60,275 nucleotides of DNA from an uncultured Coriobacteriaceae bacterium (GCA_902773995.1 CACYGL010000013.1:14804-75078); one strand, 5' to 3'; counted from the first letter of the stretch, positions 25,485-34,100 are shown. Numbers and translations are program-made. The notes: generated by a model not told the origin, from the sequence alone.

Positions 25485-26515
25485 TCTTTGACCAGCCACT
25501 CGCCGTGAGCGATCTGGTGCTCAAGAACCGCCTGGTCATGGTACCCATGGCCACGAGGAAGGCGGGAGCACGCGGCCAGGTAACCCAAGCGCTTTGCGAC
25601 CACTACGCCACCCGTGCGCGCGGCGGCTACCTGGGCCTTGTAGAGTGCGGCCACCACTTTGTCTGTGAGGAGGGCCGCGCAACCGCGGGCCAGGCGTCAA
25701 TCGCACACGACGAGGACATCGAGGGCCTCAAGCGCGAGGCGGCAGCCGTCCACGATCAGGGAACTCCCGTCTTTGTGCAGCTCTCACATGCAGGCTCGGC
25801 AGCAACCGAGAGACTCACGGGCACGCAGCCGCTAGCACCCTCGGCCGTCACCTGCCCAGGCGCCAAGATGGGCCACCCCCTCCCCCGCGCCATGAGCGCG
25901 GATGACATCGCGCGCGTGCCAGAGCTCTTCTCGGCAGCGGCACGGCGCGCCCGCGCGGCCGGCTTCGACGGCGTCGAGATACACGCAGCCCACGGGTACC
26001 TGCTGGACCAGTTCCTCTCGCCCCTCACCAACCTGCGAAAAGACGCCTACGGCGGCTCGCTCGGGAACCGCGCGCGGCTCCTTGTGGAGGTGCTTCGTGC
26101 CGTGCGAGCAGAGCTGCCCTCGGGCTACCCGGTCTCTGTGCGCCTGGGCGGCTGCGACTACATGCCAGGTGGCAACACCATCGACGACGCGGTGGCGTTC
26201 GCGCGCGTGGCCGAGGCGGCGGGCGCGAGCCTCATCTCCGTCTCGGGCGGCATGTGCTACTACGGCAGGCCCGGCCACGAGGACACCGCTGGCTGGTTTG
26301 CGGATTCGTCGATGCCAATCCGTGCGGCCGTGGGCGTGCCAGTGCTTCTGTCGGGCGGCATAAAGACGGGCGCGGCGGCGGAAGCACTGCTCGAGCAAGG
26401 CGCCTGCGACCTTGCGGGCATCGGACGTGCAATACTGAACAGGCCCGCATGGGCGCGGCGCGAGACCACCAAGCTCTGCGCTGTCAGCGCGCCCGCAAAA
26501 GGCACCACAAGATAG
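25481..26515 (+). CDS. NADH:flavin oxidoreductase (old yellow enzyme family)
   Basis: FMN TIM-barrel ene-reductase type protein, about 344 residues. Signatures: FDQPLAVSDLVLKNRLVMVPMATRKA, FVQLSHAGSAA, GFDGVEIHAAHGYLLDQFLSPLTNLRKDAYGGSLGNRARLLVEVLRAVR, and PVLLSGGIKTGAAAEALLEQGACDLAGIGRAILNRP. The C-terminal iron-sulfur and NAD domains of 2,4-dienoyl-CoA reductase types are absent, so it is the short OYE form. GTG 25481 overlaps the preceding stop (GTGA) with GAAGGAG ahead. Member of the AcpS-like/OYE/26551/helicase operon. Confidence 0.88.
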   Translation: MIFDQPLAVSDLVLKNRLVMVPMATRKAGARGQVTQALCDHYATRARGGYLGLVECGHHFVCEEGRATAGQASIAHDEDIEGLKREAAAVHDQGTPVFVQLSHAGSAATERLTGTQPLAPSAVTCPGAKMGHPLPRAMSADDIARVPELFSAAARRARAAGFDGVEIHAAHGYLLDQFLSPLTNLRKDAYGGSLGNRARLLVEVLRAVRAELPSGYPVSVRLGGCDYMPGGNTIDDAVAFARVAEAAGASLISVSGGMCYYGRPGHEDTAGWFADSSMPIRAAVGVPVLLSGGIKTGAAAEALLEQGACDLAGIGRAILNRPAWARRETTKLCAVSAPAKGTTR

Positions 26516-26550
26516 CGAGAACACCGGCTGCGCAGGCCGAGGAGGACAGC

Positions 26551-26859
26551 ATGGACGAGAGCGACATGAAGCTCGCGGAGCAACTGCGCGAGCAGCTCGA
26601 GGCAAACGGAGCAAAGACGGCCTTTGGCGCGCCAGCAGCGACGCCGGAAGCAGCGCCGAGCAAAGCCACCCCGCAGGGCGAGCAGGACGACGCAGGCAGC
26701 CTCGTAGAGGGGCCGTTTGCCCAGGCAATGGCCGCCTACCACAAGGCAAAGCGCTCGGGCGACGCCGAGGCGACAGCGGCAGCCGAGCGCCACCTCCAGG
26801 ACGTGGTGCGCGCCGAGCTTGCCGGCGGCGCCGAGCCCTGCTCGGGAGACGAGCGATGA
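26551..26859 (+). CDS. Small acidic Ala/Glu-rich protein of unknown function
   Basis: 102 residues, low complexity: two helical stretches (MKLAEQLREQLEANGAK; FAQAMAAYHKAKRSGDAEATAAAERHLQDVVRAELAG) flank a Pro/Ala-rich linker. No family recognised. GAGGAGG precedes ATG 26551, and its stop overlaps the helicase start (ATGA), so it is translationally coupled to it and could be a helicase accessory factor. No signal peptide or membrane helix. Confidence 0.65.
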   Translation: MDESDMKLAEQLREQLEANGAKTAFGAPAATPEAAPSKATPQGEQDDAGSLVEGPFAQAMAAYHKAKRSGDAEATAAAERHLQDVVRAELAGGAEPCSGDER

Positions 26860-29465
26860 GCGCGGAGGAGACCGGCGCCACCGCCAGCGCGTCCAACCCC
26901 ACTCCCGTTGACCTTGGCCCCAATGGCCCGGGCTCGCTGGGGCGCCTCATCCCCTGGCCGGATGACGAGACCTACCCCAACATCCCAGCGGAGGACGCCC
27001 TCGAGCTCTTCCTTGGCTGGGTGGAGTCGCGCGGCATGCAGCTCTGGGACCACCAGGAGGAGGCACTTCTCGACCTTGCATCGGGCGACCACGTGATCTT
27101 GGGCACGCCTACGGGCTCGGGCAAGAGCATGGTTGCCGTGGGCATGCTCTTCATAGCCAACTGCACCAACCGCCGCGCCTACTACACGGCGCCCATAAAG
27201 GCGCTGGTCAGCGAGAAGTTCTTCAACCTGGTTGACCTTCTCGGCAAAGACAACGTGGGCATGATCACAGGCGACGTGGTGATAAACAGCGAGGCGCCCG
27301 TCATCTGCTGCACGGCCGAGATCCTTGCCCAGGACGCGCTGCGCTTTGGCGAGCACGCGGACATCGGCTGCGTGGCCATGGACGAGTTCCACTTCTACAG
27401 CGACCGCGACCGCGGCTGGGCCTGGCAGGTGCCGCTGCTGGCGCTGCCCCACACGCAGTTTCTGCTCATGTCCGCCACGCTGGGCGACGTCACCGACATC
27501 GCCGCTGCGCTCGAGGAGCACACCGGACGCGCCGTCGACAAGGTGCTTGACGCGCCCCGGCCGGTGCCCCTCTCCTACGAGTTCGTGGAGACCCCGCTTG
27601 AGGGCACGGTCGAACTGGCCCTGCGTGACGGCGACGCGCCTCTCTATATAGTGCACTTCTCGCAGGAGGCGGCCCTCAAGAGCGCGCAAGCCCTCTCGAG
27701 CTACGGCGTCTCCTCGAAGGATCAGCGCGAGGCCCTGAAGAACGCCGTCAAGGGCGTGCGCTTCACCACCACGTTTGGCAAGACCCTGAAGCGACTCATA
27801 CTCACGGGGGTGGGCGTGCACCACGCCGGCATGCTGCCGCGCTACCGCCTGCTGGTGGAGAAGCTCGCGCAGCAGGGCCTGCTGCCCGTGATCTGTGGCA
27901 CCGATACGCTCGGCGTGGGCATCAACGTTCCCATCCACACCGTGCTTCTCACCCAGCTCACCAAGTTCGATGGCCGGCACATGCGCAGGCTCAACGCGCG
28001 CGAGTTCCACCAGATTGCGGGGCGCGCCGGCCGCGCCGGGTTCGATACCGAGGGCCGCGTGATTGCAGAGGCCACCGAGTACGACATCGAACGCGCAAAG
28101 GCGCTGGCCAAGGCCGGCGGAGACCCCAAGCGCGCCCGCAAGATCAAGGTCAAGACGCCGCCCTCGGACTTTGTTGGTTGGAACAAGCAGACCTTCGAGC
28201 GCCTTATTGCGGCAGAGCCCGAGAAGCTCCGTCCGCGCCTGCGCATTACGCACTCCATGGTGCTCGCCGAAATCGAGCAGGGCGGAGACGCCTGGGCGCG
28301 CACGCACAAGCTCATAGAGGACTCGGCCCAGACGCCGGAGGAGAAAGCCGCGCTCTCACAGCGCACCGACGAGGTCTTTGCCACGCTCATCGACGCCGGC
28401 GTGGTCGAGCGCCATGAGGAGGAAGACGGCGCAGCCTCCTACCTGCTCACCGTTGACCTGCCCGAGGACTTTGCGCTTGACCAGCCCCTCTCGCCCTTCC
28501 TTCTCGCCGCCATCGAGCTTCTGGACCCGGAGAGCGAGACCTATGCGCTGGACCTCATCTCGATGGTCGAGGCCACGCTTGAGGACCCGCCGCAGATCCT
28601 GCGCGCCCAGGAACGCGAGGCCCGCGGTGCCGCCATCGCGGCCATGAAGGCCGAGGGCATCGAGTACGAGGAGCGCATGGAGCGCGCGCAGGAGGTCACC
28701 TATCCCAAGCCGCTCGAGGACCTTCTCAGCGCTGCCTTTGCGGAGTACTGCGAGAAGGTCCCCTGGGCAAGCGACTACTGCCTACGGCCAAAGAGCGTGC
28801 TGCGCGACATGGTCGAGACGGCAAGCGACTTCAAGACCTACATTGGCCGCTACAAGATCGCCCGCTCGGAGGGCACGCTCCTGCGCTACCTCTCCGACGC
28901 CTACCGCGTGCTCGACCGCACGGTGCCCGCCGAGAAGCGCGACGAGCGCCTGGATGACATCGTGACCTGGCTCAGGCTGGTCGTTCGCACCACGGACTCC
29001 TCACTCGTGGACGAGTGGGAGGGCGCCGGCACCGAGGATGGCGCCACGGTTGCCGCGCCCAGCGTGGACGAGGTCGTCCACGACAGGCGCGGCCTCACGC
29101 TGCTCGTGCGCAACGCCCTCTTCGCCCGCATGCGCCTGGCGGCGCTCGGCAAGGTCGAGGAGCTTGGCGACCTCGACGCAGACTGGGGCTATCGCTCGGT
29201 CGTGTGGCAGCAGGCACTCGACGCCTTCCACGCGGAGCACGAGCAAATCCTCTTGGATGCCGACGCGCGCTCCTCCGCCTACCTCGACATCGACGAGAAG
29301 GACGAGAAGACGGACCACGTCTGGCACGTCCACCAGGTCTTCCGCGACTCCGACGACGATCACGACTTTGGCATCTGGGGCGACGTCGACCTCGACGCCA
29401 CGCAGGACGAGGGCGCCGTGGTCTTCAAGACCTACCGCGTGGGGTTTGTGGACACGCTCGCTTAG
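26856..29465 (+). CDS. Ski2-like DEAD/DEAH-box RNA helicase with DUF3516-type C-terminal region
   Basis: 869 residues. RecA domain 1: Walker A GTPTGSGKS (residues ~83-91), YTAPIKALVSEKF, DEFHFYSDRDRG (Walker B DEFH), LMSATLGD. RecA domain 2: YIVHFSQEAAL, GVHHAGMLPRYR, FHQIAGRAGRAGFDTEG. The C-terminal ~450 residues are all-helical and match the arrangement of actinobacterial helicases carrying DUF3516 (ERMERAQEVTYPKPLEDLL, GVFHxxxxW-type tail). Predicted to unwind structured RNA in the cytosol, in a role like SkiV/Mtr4 or a DNA-repair Lhr-like role; I favour RNA. The start overlaps the small acidic gene. The stop lies in the loop of a 9-bp hairpin. Confidence 0.9.
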   Translation: MSAEETGATASASNPTPVDLGPNGPGSLGRLIPWPDDETYPNIPAEDALELFLGWVESRGMQLWDHQEEALLDLASGDHVILGTPTGSGKSMVAVGMLFIANCTNRRAYYTAPIKALVSEKFFNLVDLLGKDNVGMITGDVVINSEAPVICCTAEILAQDALRFGEHADIGCVAMDEFHFYSDRDRGWAWQVPLLALPHTQFLLMSATLGDVTDIAAALEEHTGRAVDKVLDAPRPVPLSYEFVETPLEGTVELALRDGDAPLYIVHFSQEAALKSAQALSSYGVSSKDQREALKNAVKGVRFTTTFGKTLKRLILTGVGVHHAGMLPRYRLLVEKLAQQGLLPVICGTDTLGVGINVPIHTVLLTQLTKFDGRHMRRLNAREFHQIAGRAGRAGFDTEGRVIAEATEYDIERAKALAKAGGDPKRARKIKVKTPPSDFVGWNKQTFERLIAAEPEKLRPRLRITHSMVLAEIEQGGDAWARTHKLIEDSAQTPEEKAALSQRTDEVFATLIDAGVVERHEEEDGAASYLLTVDLPEDFALDQPLSPFLLAAIELLDPESETYALDLISMVEATLEDPPQILRAQEREARGAAIAAMKAEGIEYEERMERAQEVTYPKPLEDLLSAAFAEYCEKVPWASDYCLRPKSVLRDMVETASDFKTYIGRYKIARSEGTLLRYLSDAYRVLDRTVPAEKRDERLDDIVTWLRLVVRTTDSSLVDEWEGAGTEDGATVAAPSVDEVVHDRRGLTLLVRNALFARMRLAALGKVEELGDLDADWGYRSVVWQQALDAFHAEHEQILLDADARSSAYLDIDEKDEKTDHVWHVHQVFRDSDDDHDFGIWGDVDLDATQDEGAVVFKTYRVGFVDTLA

Positions 29466-29474
29466 GCGAGCGTG
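29453..29474 (+). terminator. Hairpin over helicase stop codon
   Basis: CACGCTCGC / GCGAGCGTG, nine perfect pairs, with the TAG stop in the 4-base loop. No U-tail. Confidence 0.5.
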
Positions 29475-29614
29475 CGCCGCGGGCCTACCGTTCGGGGCGC
29501 AAGTCGCGCGTCTCCCCGCCTTTCTCGGGAAAACCGCCCCAACGGCGGGTAGAACGAGAGCGCGGGGCGGCGCGCAAGGCGTCAGCCTCAGGCACACTCG
29601 CTTAGGAGGACGCC

Positions 29615-30076
29615 ATGGCAGAGACAACCCAGACCTACCAGGACCTCGGTTACGACAAGATCTTTGTGTCGCTTGACGGAACGGAGCGCCAGACGGAGGT
29701 GCTCCATCGTGCCATCGTGATGGCGGCGAACGACAACGCGGAGCTCTACATTGGCCACGTCATCGACTCGACCGCGCTCGAGACCGCTGGGACCTATCCC
29801 GTCGACCTCATCCCCTCGCTCGAGAAGGACTTCCGCGAGTCCATCGCCGAGCAGGTCGCGGAGGCCGAGGCGGAGCCGCAGATCAAGAGCGTCAAGGTCA
29901 TCGTGAAGGCCGGGCGCATTCGCGAGACGCTGAAGGACGACATGATCGACGTCATTAAGCCCGACCTCGTCATCTGCGGGGCGCGCGGCCTCTCGTCCAT
30001 CAAGTACGCCATTCTCGGCTCCATCTCCACCTTCCTCACGCGCTCCACGACCTGCGACGTGCTCGTGGTGAAGTAG
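29615..30076 (+). CDS. Universal stress protein (UspA family)
   Basis: 153 residues, single Usp domain of the ATP-binding type. KIFVSLDGTERQTEVLHRAIVMA forms strand 1 and helix 1, ELYIGHVID strand 2, and the closing GARGLSSIKYAILGSISTFLTRSTTCDVLVV carries the G-2x-G-9x-G-(S/T) nucleotide loop. RBS TAGGAGG six bases before ATG 29615. Monocistronic. Likely a stress or starvation protein; target unknown. Confidence 0.9.
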   Translation: MAETTQTYQDLGYDKIFVSLDGTERQTEVLHRAIVMAANDNAELYIGHVIDSTALETAGTYPVDLIPSLEKDFRESIAEQVAEAEAEPQIKSVKVIVKAGRIRETLKDDMIDVIKPDLVICGARGLSSIKYAILGSISTFLTRSTTCDVLVVK

Positions 30077-30376
30077 CGTACCCGCGACGGACGTCACGCC
30101 GTTCACGGATTTCTTTGGCACCTTCGCGGTATCCCACAGAAATCCCACAGCTCGTTCTCCTGCTGGGTGGTATGGCGATGACGCTTTGTAAAGTCGCAGG
30201 TAATTATCGTAATTTCTGTTGCGGCCCCTCTCGCGCGGAGGGGCCGCAACCCTATACGAGGACTTGAGACTTTTGCAGGAACCGTGATACCTCACTTTTC
30301 ACGCTAAGGTTATCTAGCTGCGCTGTTGGCATGTTCTCGCCCGGCGCTCCGTCAACGTCGGCCACGGAGGTAACCT
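30077..30376. other. Intergenic region with strong hairpin
   Basis: 300 bp between the stress protein and the secreted protein. It holds a 13-pair perfect hairpin at 30218-30250 (GTTGCGGCCCCTC / GAGGGGCCGCAAC) without a U-tail. A candidate promoter, TTGAGA then ATACCT 17 bp later, lies around 30265-30295. I compared it with the c-di-AMP (ydaO) riboswitch that often precedes wall hydrolases in Actinobacteria and did not find the conserved blocks. Confidence 0.5.
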
Positions 30377-31486
30377 TTGCCGCTCTCGTCTACAACCCGA
30401 TCAGGAGTCCTTGCGCTTGCACTCGCCTGCACCATGGCGGTTGGCATTGGCGCCGCAAGGCCAACCATCGCCTGGGGTGATACGCTCGACGACCTTGAGG
30501 CAAAGGTCGAGCAGACCAACGACGAGCTCACCGCCGCCAACGACAAGGTTGCCCAGCTCCAGCAGCAGATTGACGACAACCAGCAGCGCATCTCCGAGAT
30601 CGAGGCCCAGCTGCCCGACGCGCGCGCGGCCGCGGCACAGAGCATCCGCGCCCAGTACAAGATGCAGCAGGGCTCGCAGGGTCTCGTCGAGCTGATTCTC
30701 TCGTCCGACAGCTTCTACGACTTCCTGTCGACCATCCAGTTCCTTGACTCTGTGACGTCGTATAACACCGACCAGATTCAGTCCCTCGTCGACCTTACGA
30801 CCGAGCTCTCGAACACGCAGTCAGACCTCAACACCCAGCTCTCCCAGGCCGAGACCGAGCGCCAGAACGCGCAGGACGCGCTCGACTCCGCCGTTGCTGC
30901 GCGAGAGGCGCTGCAGCAGCAGATGGCGGAGGAGCAGGCCGCGCAGGAGGCCGAGGCCCAGGCTGCGCTCCAGGAGGCAGCCCAGAGCGAGGGCCAGACC
31001 TTCCAGACCGAGTCGGGCAACACGGCAACCGTCGAGGTGCCCCAGTCTTCCAGCAATTCCTCAAGCGACTCGGGGAATTCCAGCAACTCGGGCAGCTCCA
31101 GCGAAAACGTCAACTGGCAGAGCGACAAGGACAGCTTCGTGTCCCAGTGGGGCGCCCGCATCGATGCCTACCTGGCGGGGTCCCCGCTTGCGGGCTACGG
31201 AAGCACCTTTGCCGCCGCGGCTTGGGACTACGGCATCGACCCGCGCCTCTCGCCCGCAATTTCGGCCGTCGAGAGCAGCAAGGGCCTCTATTGCGCCTAC
31301 CCCCACAACGCGTGGGGCTGGGGCAACGTGAGCTGGAGCAGCTGGGAGACCGCCATCTACGCTCACACAGCCGGCCTTGCCTCCGGCTACGGCGGCTACC
31401 TCACCTACGCCATGGCACAGAAGTACTGCCCGCCCAACTCGTCGGCGTGGTACTCCTCTGTTGCAGCCAACATGGCAATGATCTAG
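30377..31486 (+). CDS. Secreted coiled-coil protein with lysozyme-like C-terminal domain
   Basis: 369 residues from TTG 30377 (GGAGGT five bases ahead). N-terminal signal peptide VLALALACTMAVGIGAARPTIAWG; a PcsB/RipC-type coiled coil from residue ~35 to 200 (DDLEAKVEQTNDELTAANDKVAQLQQQIDDNQQRIS; LVELILSSDSFYDFLSTIQFLDSV); a Ser/Asn/Gly linker; then a small C-terminal domain starting at WQSDKDSFVSQWGARIDAYL with AAAAWDYGIDPRLSPAISAVESSKG. The Glu in SAVESS and NAWGWGN fit a transglycosylase/glucosaminidase-like fold. Probably a cell-division or wall-remodelling hydrolase controlled through the coiled coil. Followed by a minisatellite and repeat element 1. Confidence 0.8.
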   Translation: MPLSSTTRSGVLALALACTMAVGIGAARPTIAWGDTLDDLEAKVEQTNDELTAANDKVAQLQQQIDDNQQRISEIEAQLPDARAAAAQSIRAQYKMQQGSQGLVELILSSDSFYDFLSTIQFLDSVTSYNTDQIQSLVDLTTELSNTQSDLNTQLSQAETERQNAQDALDSAVAAREALQQQMAEEQAAQEAEAQAALQEAAQSEGQTFQTESGNTATVEVPQSSSNSSSDSGNSSNSGSSSENVNWQSDKDSFVSQWGARIDAYLAGSPLAGYGSTFAAAAWDYGIDPRLSPAISAVESSKGLYCAYPHNAWGWGNVSWSSWETAIYAHTAGLASGYGGYLTYAMAQKYCPPNSSAWYSSVAANMAMI

Positions 31487-31520
31487 GGGCGTTTCCGGAC
31501 CCACCGCACCCTGCGGGTCC

Positions 31521-31611
31521 GCCCTCGGTCTCTCGTCCGCCCTCGGTCTCTCGTCCGCCTCTCGTCGGCCTCTCGTCCGCTTCTCGTCGGCCTCTCGTCC
31601 GCTTCTCGTCG
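31521..31611. repeat. Short tandem-repeat tract
   Basis: Two exact 18-bp units (GCCCTCGGTCTCTCGTCC) at 31521-31556, an 11-bp GCCTCTCGTCG, then two exact 22-bp units at 31568-31611 made of GCCTCTCGTCC plus GCTTCTCGTCG. It lies 35 bp after the secreted-protein stop. Confidence 0.85.
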
Positions 31612-31625
31612 GCCTTTCTCTCACG

Positions 31626-31726
31626 AAACCTGCGGGTTAATAGCAGTTAGCCTCATGCGTCGCCGAGAGAAACTGCAGGTAGATGGCCCGTGACCTTCTC
31701 GGGCACTGCTATTAAGCCGCAGGTTT
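31626..31726 (+). mobile_element. Inverted-repeat element, copy 1 (~100 bp)
   Basis: Left end AAACCTGCGGGTTAATAGCA and right end TGCTATTAAGCCGCAGGTTT are inverted repeats with one mismatch over 21 bp. The interior has TTAGCCTCATGCGTCGCCGA, GAGAAACTGCAGGTAGATG, and a stem GCCCG / CGGGC around TGACCTTCT. Copy 2 has the same length and order. No ORF inside. MITE-like or a structured repeat; nature unproven. Confidence 0.75.
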
Positions 31727-31788
31727 TACGCCCAGGCACCACACGCGCCCTTCTGGCGGAACGCCGCAACCCCCATCGAGCGTGACGC

Positions 31789-31794
31789 TATCAT
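31789..31794 (+). promoter_or_regulatory. Leaderless-type -10 box of the DUF559-like gene
   Basis: TATCAT, six bases before ATG 31801, with no Shine-Dalgarno: the spacing typical of actinobacterial leaderless mRNAs. No good -35 seen. Confidence 0.45.
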
Positions 31795-31800
31795 GTCTGC

Positions 31801-32952
31801 ATGACGATGCTACTTGGACATATCTCGAGCATTGAGGCGTACGACCTCCTTGGGCTAGGGCGCGATTCGCTCTCGCAGCCACGGGGCATGGCCCCCGAGG
31901 TAAGGGGCAACATTGAATCACTTGCCCTCCTCAACACATCCTCCCTCGAGCAAAGGCGTTCCAGAATAGCGCGCCTCACGGAGCTTCCCCTGCCCGCCCA
32001 CATCATTGTCTCCAATAGACCCGGCCTCAAGCCAAGTCGGCACGTTGTTCCCCACGGTTGGTCCTATGGTCAGCCTTACAGTGACCTGGCGTCCGTCAAC
32101 CTTGCAGCGGCAACCCCCTATGTCTGTCCTCCGGAGATGGCGCTCATGCAGATGGCGCGTACTCTGAGCAGGCCAAAGCTTGCACTGCTGGTAGACCAGG
32201 TAGTTGGCAGCTACAGAATCCTTCGACCAGAGGCGGTCCCTTTCTACGAACGCCTTTCCAACGTAGGCTTTGAGCGAGCAGATGGCTCCTCTTCTAATGT
32301 AGGGGCCTTTGCACCAACCACGGTCTATGGCCTTCCACCGCTCTCCAGCATCGAGACCATACAATCCTACGTTGCCGCCATGCCCAGCGCTTGGGGCTCT
32401 CGCCTGCTTGGGAGGTCATTGTCTCTTGCGGCAGACGGCCTTGCCTCACCGCTTGAGGCACAGGTGTACGCGCTTGCATTCTGTGGAAGGGTAAACGGTA
32501 GCGAGGGCATTCCCAAACCCCTTGTCAACTCAAGGCTTGAGGTTAGCGGACCTGCTCGGCGGCTGTTTGGCTCATCGTGGATCAAGCCAGACTACTTCTG
32601 GCCAGACGCCGGAGTCGCAGTAGAGGCAACCGGGTTCCTCTGGCATGGAGGGCGACAGGGAACTGCAGACACGTCGCGTCGCATGAAAGGCTATGGGGCG
32701 ATGGGCATCCGTGCAATGACGCTCACCTCACCCGAGGTATACGACCTTCTCGTCTTTGAAGGAATCCTGCACCAGCTGGCCGGATGGCTGGGACACGACA
32801 TTCCTGAAGAGACCCCACACTTTAGGCAGAGAAGAGCATGGCTCCGCAGCGAGGTGCTCGGGGTTCGTGGGACGAGAGTTCAGCTTCCGCCCGAGGATGA
32901 CGACGCGTGGCTTGACGCCCTGCTTGCCTCATACGATGCAACCGGCGCGTAG
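31801..32952 (+). CDS. DUF559/Vsr-like PD-(D/E)XK nuclease-fold protein
   Basis: 383 residues. The N-terminal ~190 residues are of unknown fold, with a PYVCPPEMALMQMARTLS segment. The C-terminal domain has PLEAQVYALAFC (Glu ~219), KPLVNSRLEV, WIKPDYFWPDAGVAVEATGFLWH (Asp ~264, Glu ~275), then RRMKGYGAMGIRAMTLTSPEVYDLLVF, the E...D...ExT arrangement of DUF559/very-short-patch-repair-like nucleases. Codon use is less GC3-biased than its neighbours (frequent TCA, CCT, AGA, ACA), suggesting transfer. It lies between two direct copies of the inverted-repeat element and is probably translated leaderless. Possible roles: abortive-infection or restriction-like defence, or an enzyme acting on the flanking elements; neither is proven. 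Confidence 0.65.
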   Translation: MTMLLGHISSIEAYDLLGLGRDSLSQPRGMAPEVRGNIESLALLNTSSLEQRRSRIARLTELPLPAHIIVSNRPGLKPSRHVVPHGWSYGQPYSDLASVNLAAATPYVCPPEMALMQMARTLSRPKLALLVDQVVGSYRILRPEAVPFYERLSNVGFERADGSSSNVGAFAPTTVYGLPPLSSIETIQSYVAAMPSAWGSRLLGRSLSLAADGLASPLEAQVYALAFCGRVNGSEGIPKPLVNSRLEVSGPARRLFGSSWIKPDYFWPDAGVAVEATGFLWHGGRQGTADTSRRMKGYGAMGIRAMTLTSPEVYDLLVFEGILHQLAGWLGHDIPEETPHFRQRRAWLRSEVLGVRGTRVQLPPEDDDAWLDALLASYDATGA

Positions 32953-33015
32953 ATTGAAACGCGCAGGGGCAAGGTTGCGTCCTTATCGCATACCCATTCC
33001 GCCCACCATTTCTCG

Positions 33016-33115
33016 AAACCTGCGGCTTAATAGCAGTTAGCTTCGTGCGTCACCGAGAGAAACCGCAGGTAGATGACTTGAGACCTTTTCAAGAGGTGCT
33101 ATTAAGCCGCAGGTT
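33016..33115 (+). mobile_element. Inverted-repeat element, copy 2 (~100 bp)
   Basis: Ends AAACCTGCGGCTTAATAGCA and TGCTATTAAGCCGCAGGTTT are perfect inverted repeats. The interior matches copy 1 (TTAGCTTCGTGCGTCACCGA, GAGAAACCGCAGGTAGATG), but the inner stem is CTTGA / TCAAG around GACCTTT, a paired change from copy 1. Same orientation as copy 1, 1.39 kb away. Confidence 0.75.
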
Positions 33116-33134
33116 TTCCAGCTGCCACTCCCGC

Positions 33135-34100
33135 CTATGCCGTGAGATACACCATCGCAAGCACCAGCGCAAAGCCCACAAGGTCCGCCGCCGAGAAGCT
33201 CGTTCCCAGCCACAGAACCGAGGTCACTGTGGCGGTGAGGGGCTCAATGGTCCCCAAAAGGCTTGCACGCATCGAGCCTGCATCCTTGACGCCCTGCAGG
33301 TAGAGCGCGTACGCGCCAAACGTCCCTACGACCACCATGAAGGTGAGCAGCGCCACAGCAGCCACGTCAAGCTGCGGCATGTGCTCCCAAGGCCTATACG
33401 CAACAAGCAGGATGACGCCCGAGAAGAGAAACGACAGGCCGTTCACCACGAAGTTGCCCCACTTTGCCAGCTGGCGGGCAGGCAAGATCGAGAGGCACGC
33501 CGAGGCCGCCGCGCAGAGAAGTCCCCACGCCAGGCCACCCAGGGGCAGGCTGAGCTGCCCGGGATTTCCTCCCGTTGCCAGCAGATAGGTTCCCGCCAGG
33601 GCAAACACGATACCCAGAACCTCTCGCCGCTTTGGCCCACGACGCATCTTCACGCACACGTAGGCGAGCACGGCAAGCATTCCCAGGCTCTGCATCACTG
33701 TGGCCGTGGCGGAGTTGGTCCAGCTGATGGCCTCGAGGTAGGCCACCTGCGAAAAGAGAATTGCCCCAAGGCTCACGCCAAAGATCCCCACCAGCGAACG
33801 CGGGTCACGCAAGGCGCGGGTGACCTGACCCTTGTTGGTGACGTGCGCCGCAGCGAGAAAAAGCCAGCAGGCGGAGAGCTCACGAACGCACGCAAGCCAC
33901 AGCGGGTCGACCGCATACGCGTCCATGAGCAGCTTCGACGCCGTGCCGTTGATGCCCCAAAACGTGCCGCCCACAAGCGTGCATACCACGCCGCGCAGGA
34001 TGCGCTTGCGACGCTGCTCGTCGCTGAGCGGCGCGGTGCCAGCCGCCTTGGGGTGGTTGTCCCTCTCGTCGCGCGAGCCATCGTCGAGCGCCTCTGCCAT
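33135..34100 (-). CDS. EamA/DMT-family permease
   Basis: Ten-helix drug/metabolite transporter of about 321 residues. After a charged N-terminal tail (RRKRILRGVV) come CTLVGGTFWGINGTASKLLMD, a conserved first-repeat start, and CVRELSACWLFLAAAHV. The second repeat includes LPLGGLAWGLLCAAASACLSILPARQL and closes with GTIEPLTATVTSVLWLGTSFSAADLVGFALVLAMV, where the E-P-(L/V) near the end is a family hallmark. ATG 34100 has GGGGAA seven bases ahead; the longer frame upstream lacks an RBS. Substrate probably an amino acid or nucleotide precursor, unknown. Inverted-repeat element copy 2 lies just past its 3' end. Confidence 0.87.
   Translation of the reverse strand: MAEALDDGSRDERDNHPKAAGTAPLSDEQRRKRILRGVVCTLVGGTFWGINGTASKLLMDAYAVDPLWLACVRELSACWLFLAAAHVTNKGQVTRALRDPRSLVGIFGVSLGAILFSQVAYLEAISWTNSATATVMQSLGMLAVLAYVCVKMRRGPKRREVLGIVFALAGTYLLATGGNPGQLSLPLGGLAWGLLCAAASACLSILPARQLAKWGNFVVNGLSFLFSGVILLVAYRPWEHMPQLDVAAVALLTFMVVVGTFGAYALYLQGVKDAGSMRASLLGTIEPLTATVTSVLWLGTSFSAADLVGFALVLAMVYLTA

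Noticed and set aside
30190..30203. AAAGTCGCAGGT here and at about 50824 as half-copies of the inverted-repeat element
   Set aside because: The match is limited to about 12 bp, with no TTAATAGCAG nearby; at 50824 it is better explained as a ribosome-binding region.
30254..30376. c-di-AMP (ydaO) riboswitch before the secreted coiled-coil protein
   Set aside because: Expected from gene context in Actinobacteria, but the conserved blocks of the motif could not be matched.
31521..31611. CRISPR array
   Set aside because: Tandem units without unique spacers and no cas genes.
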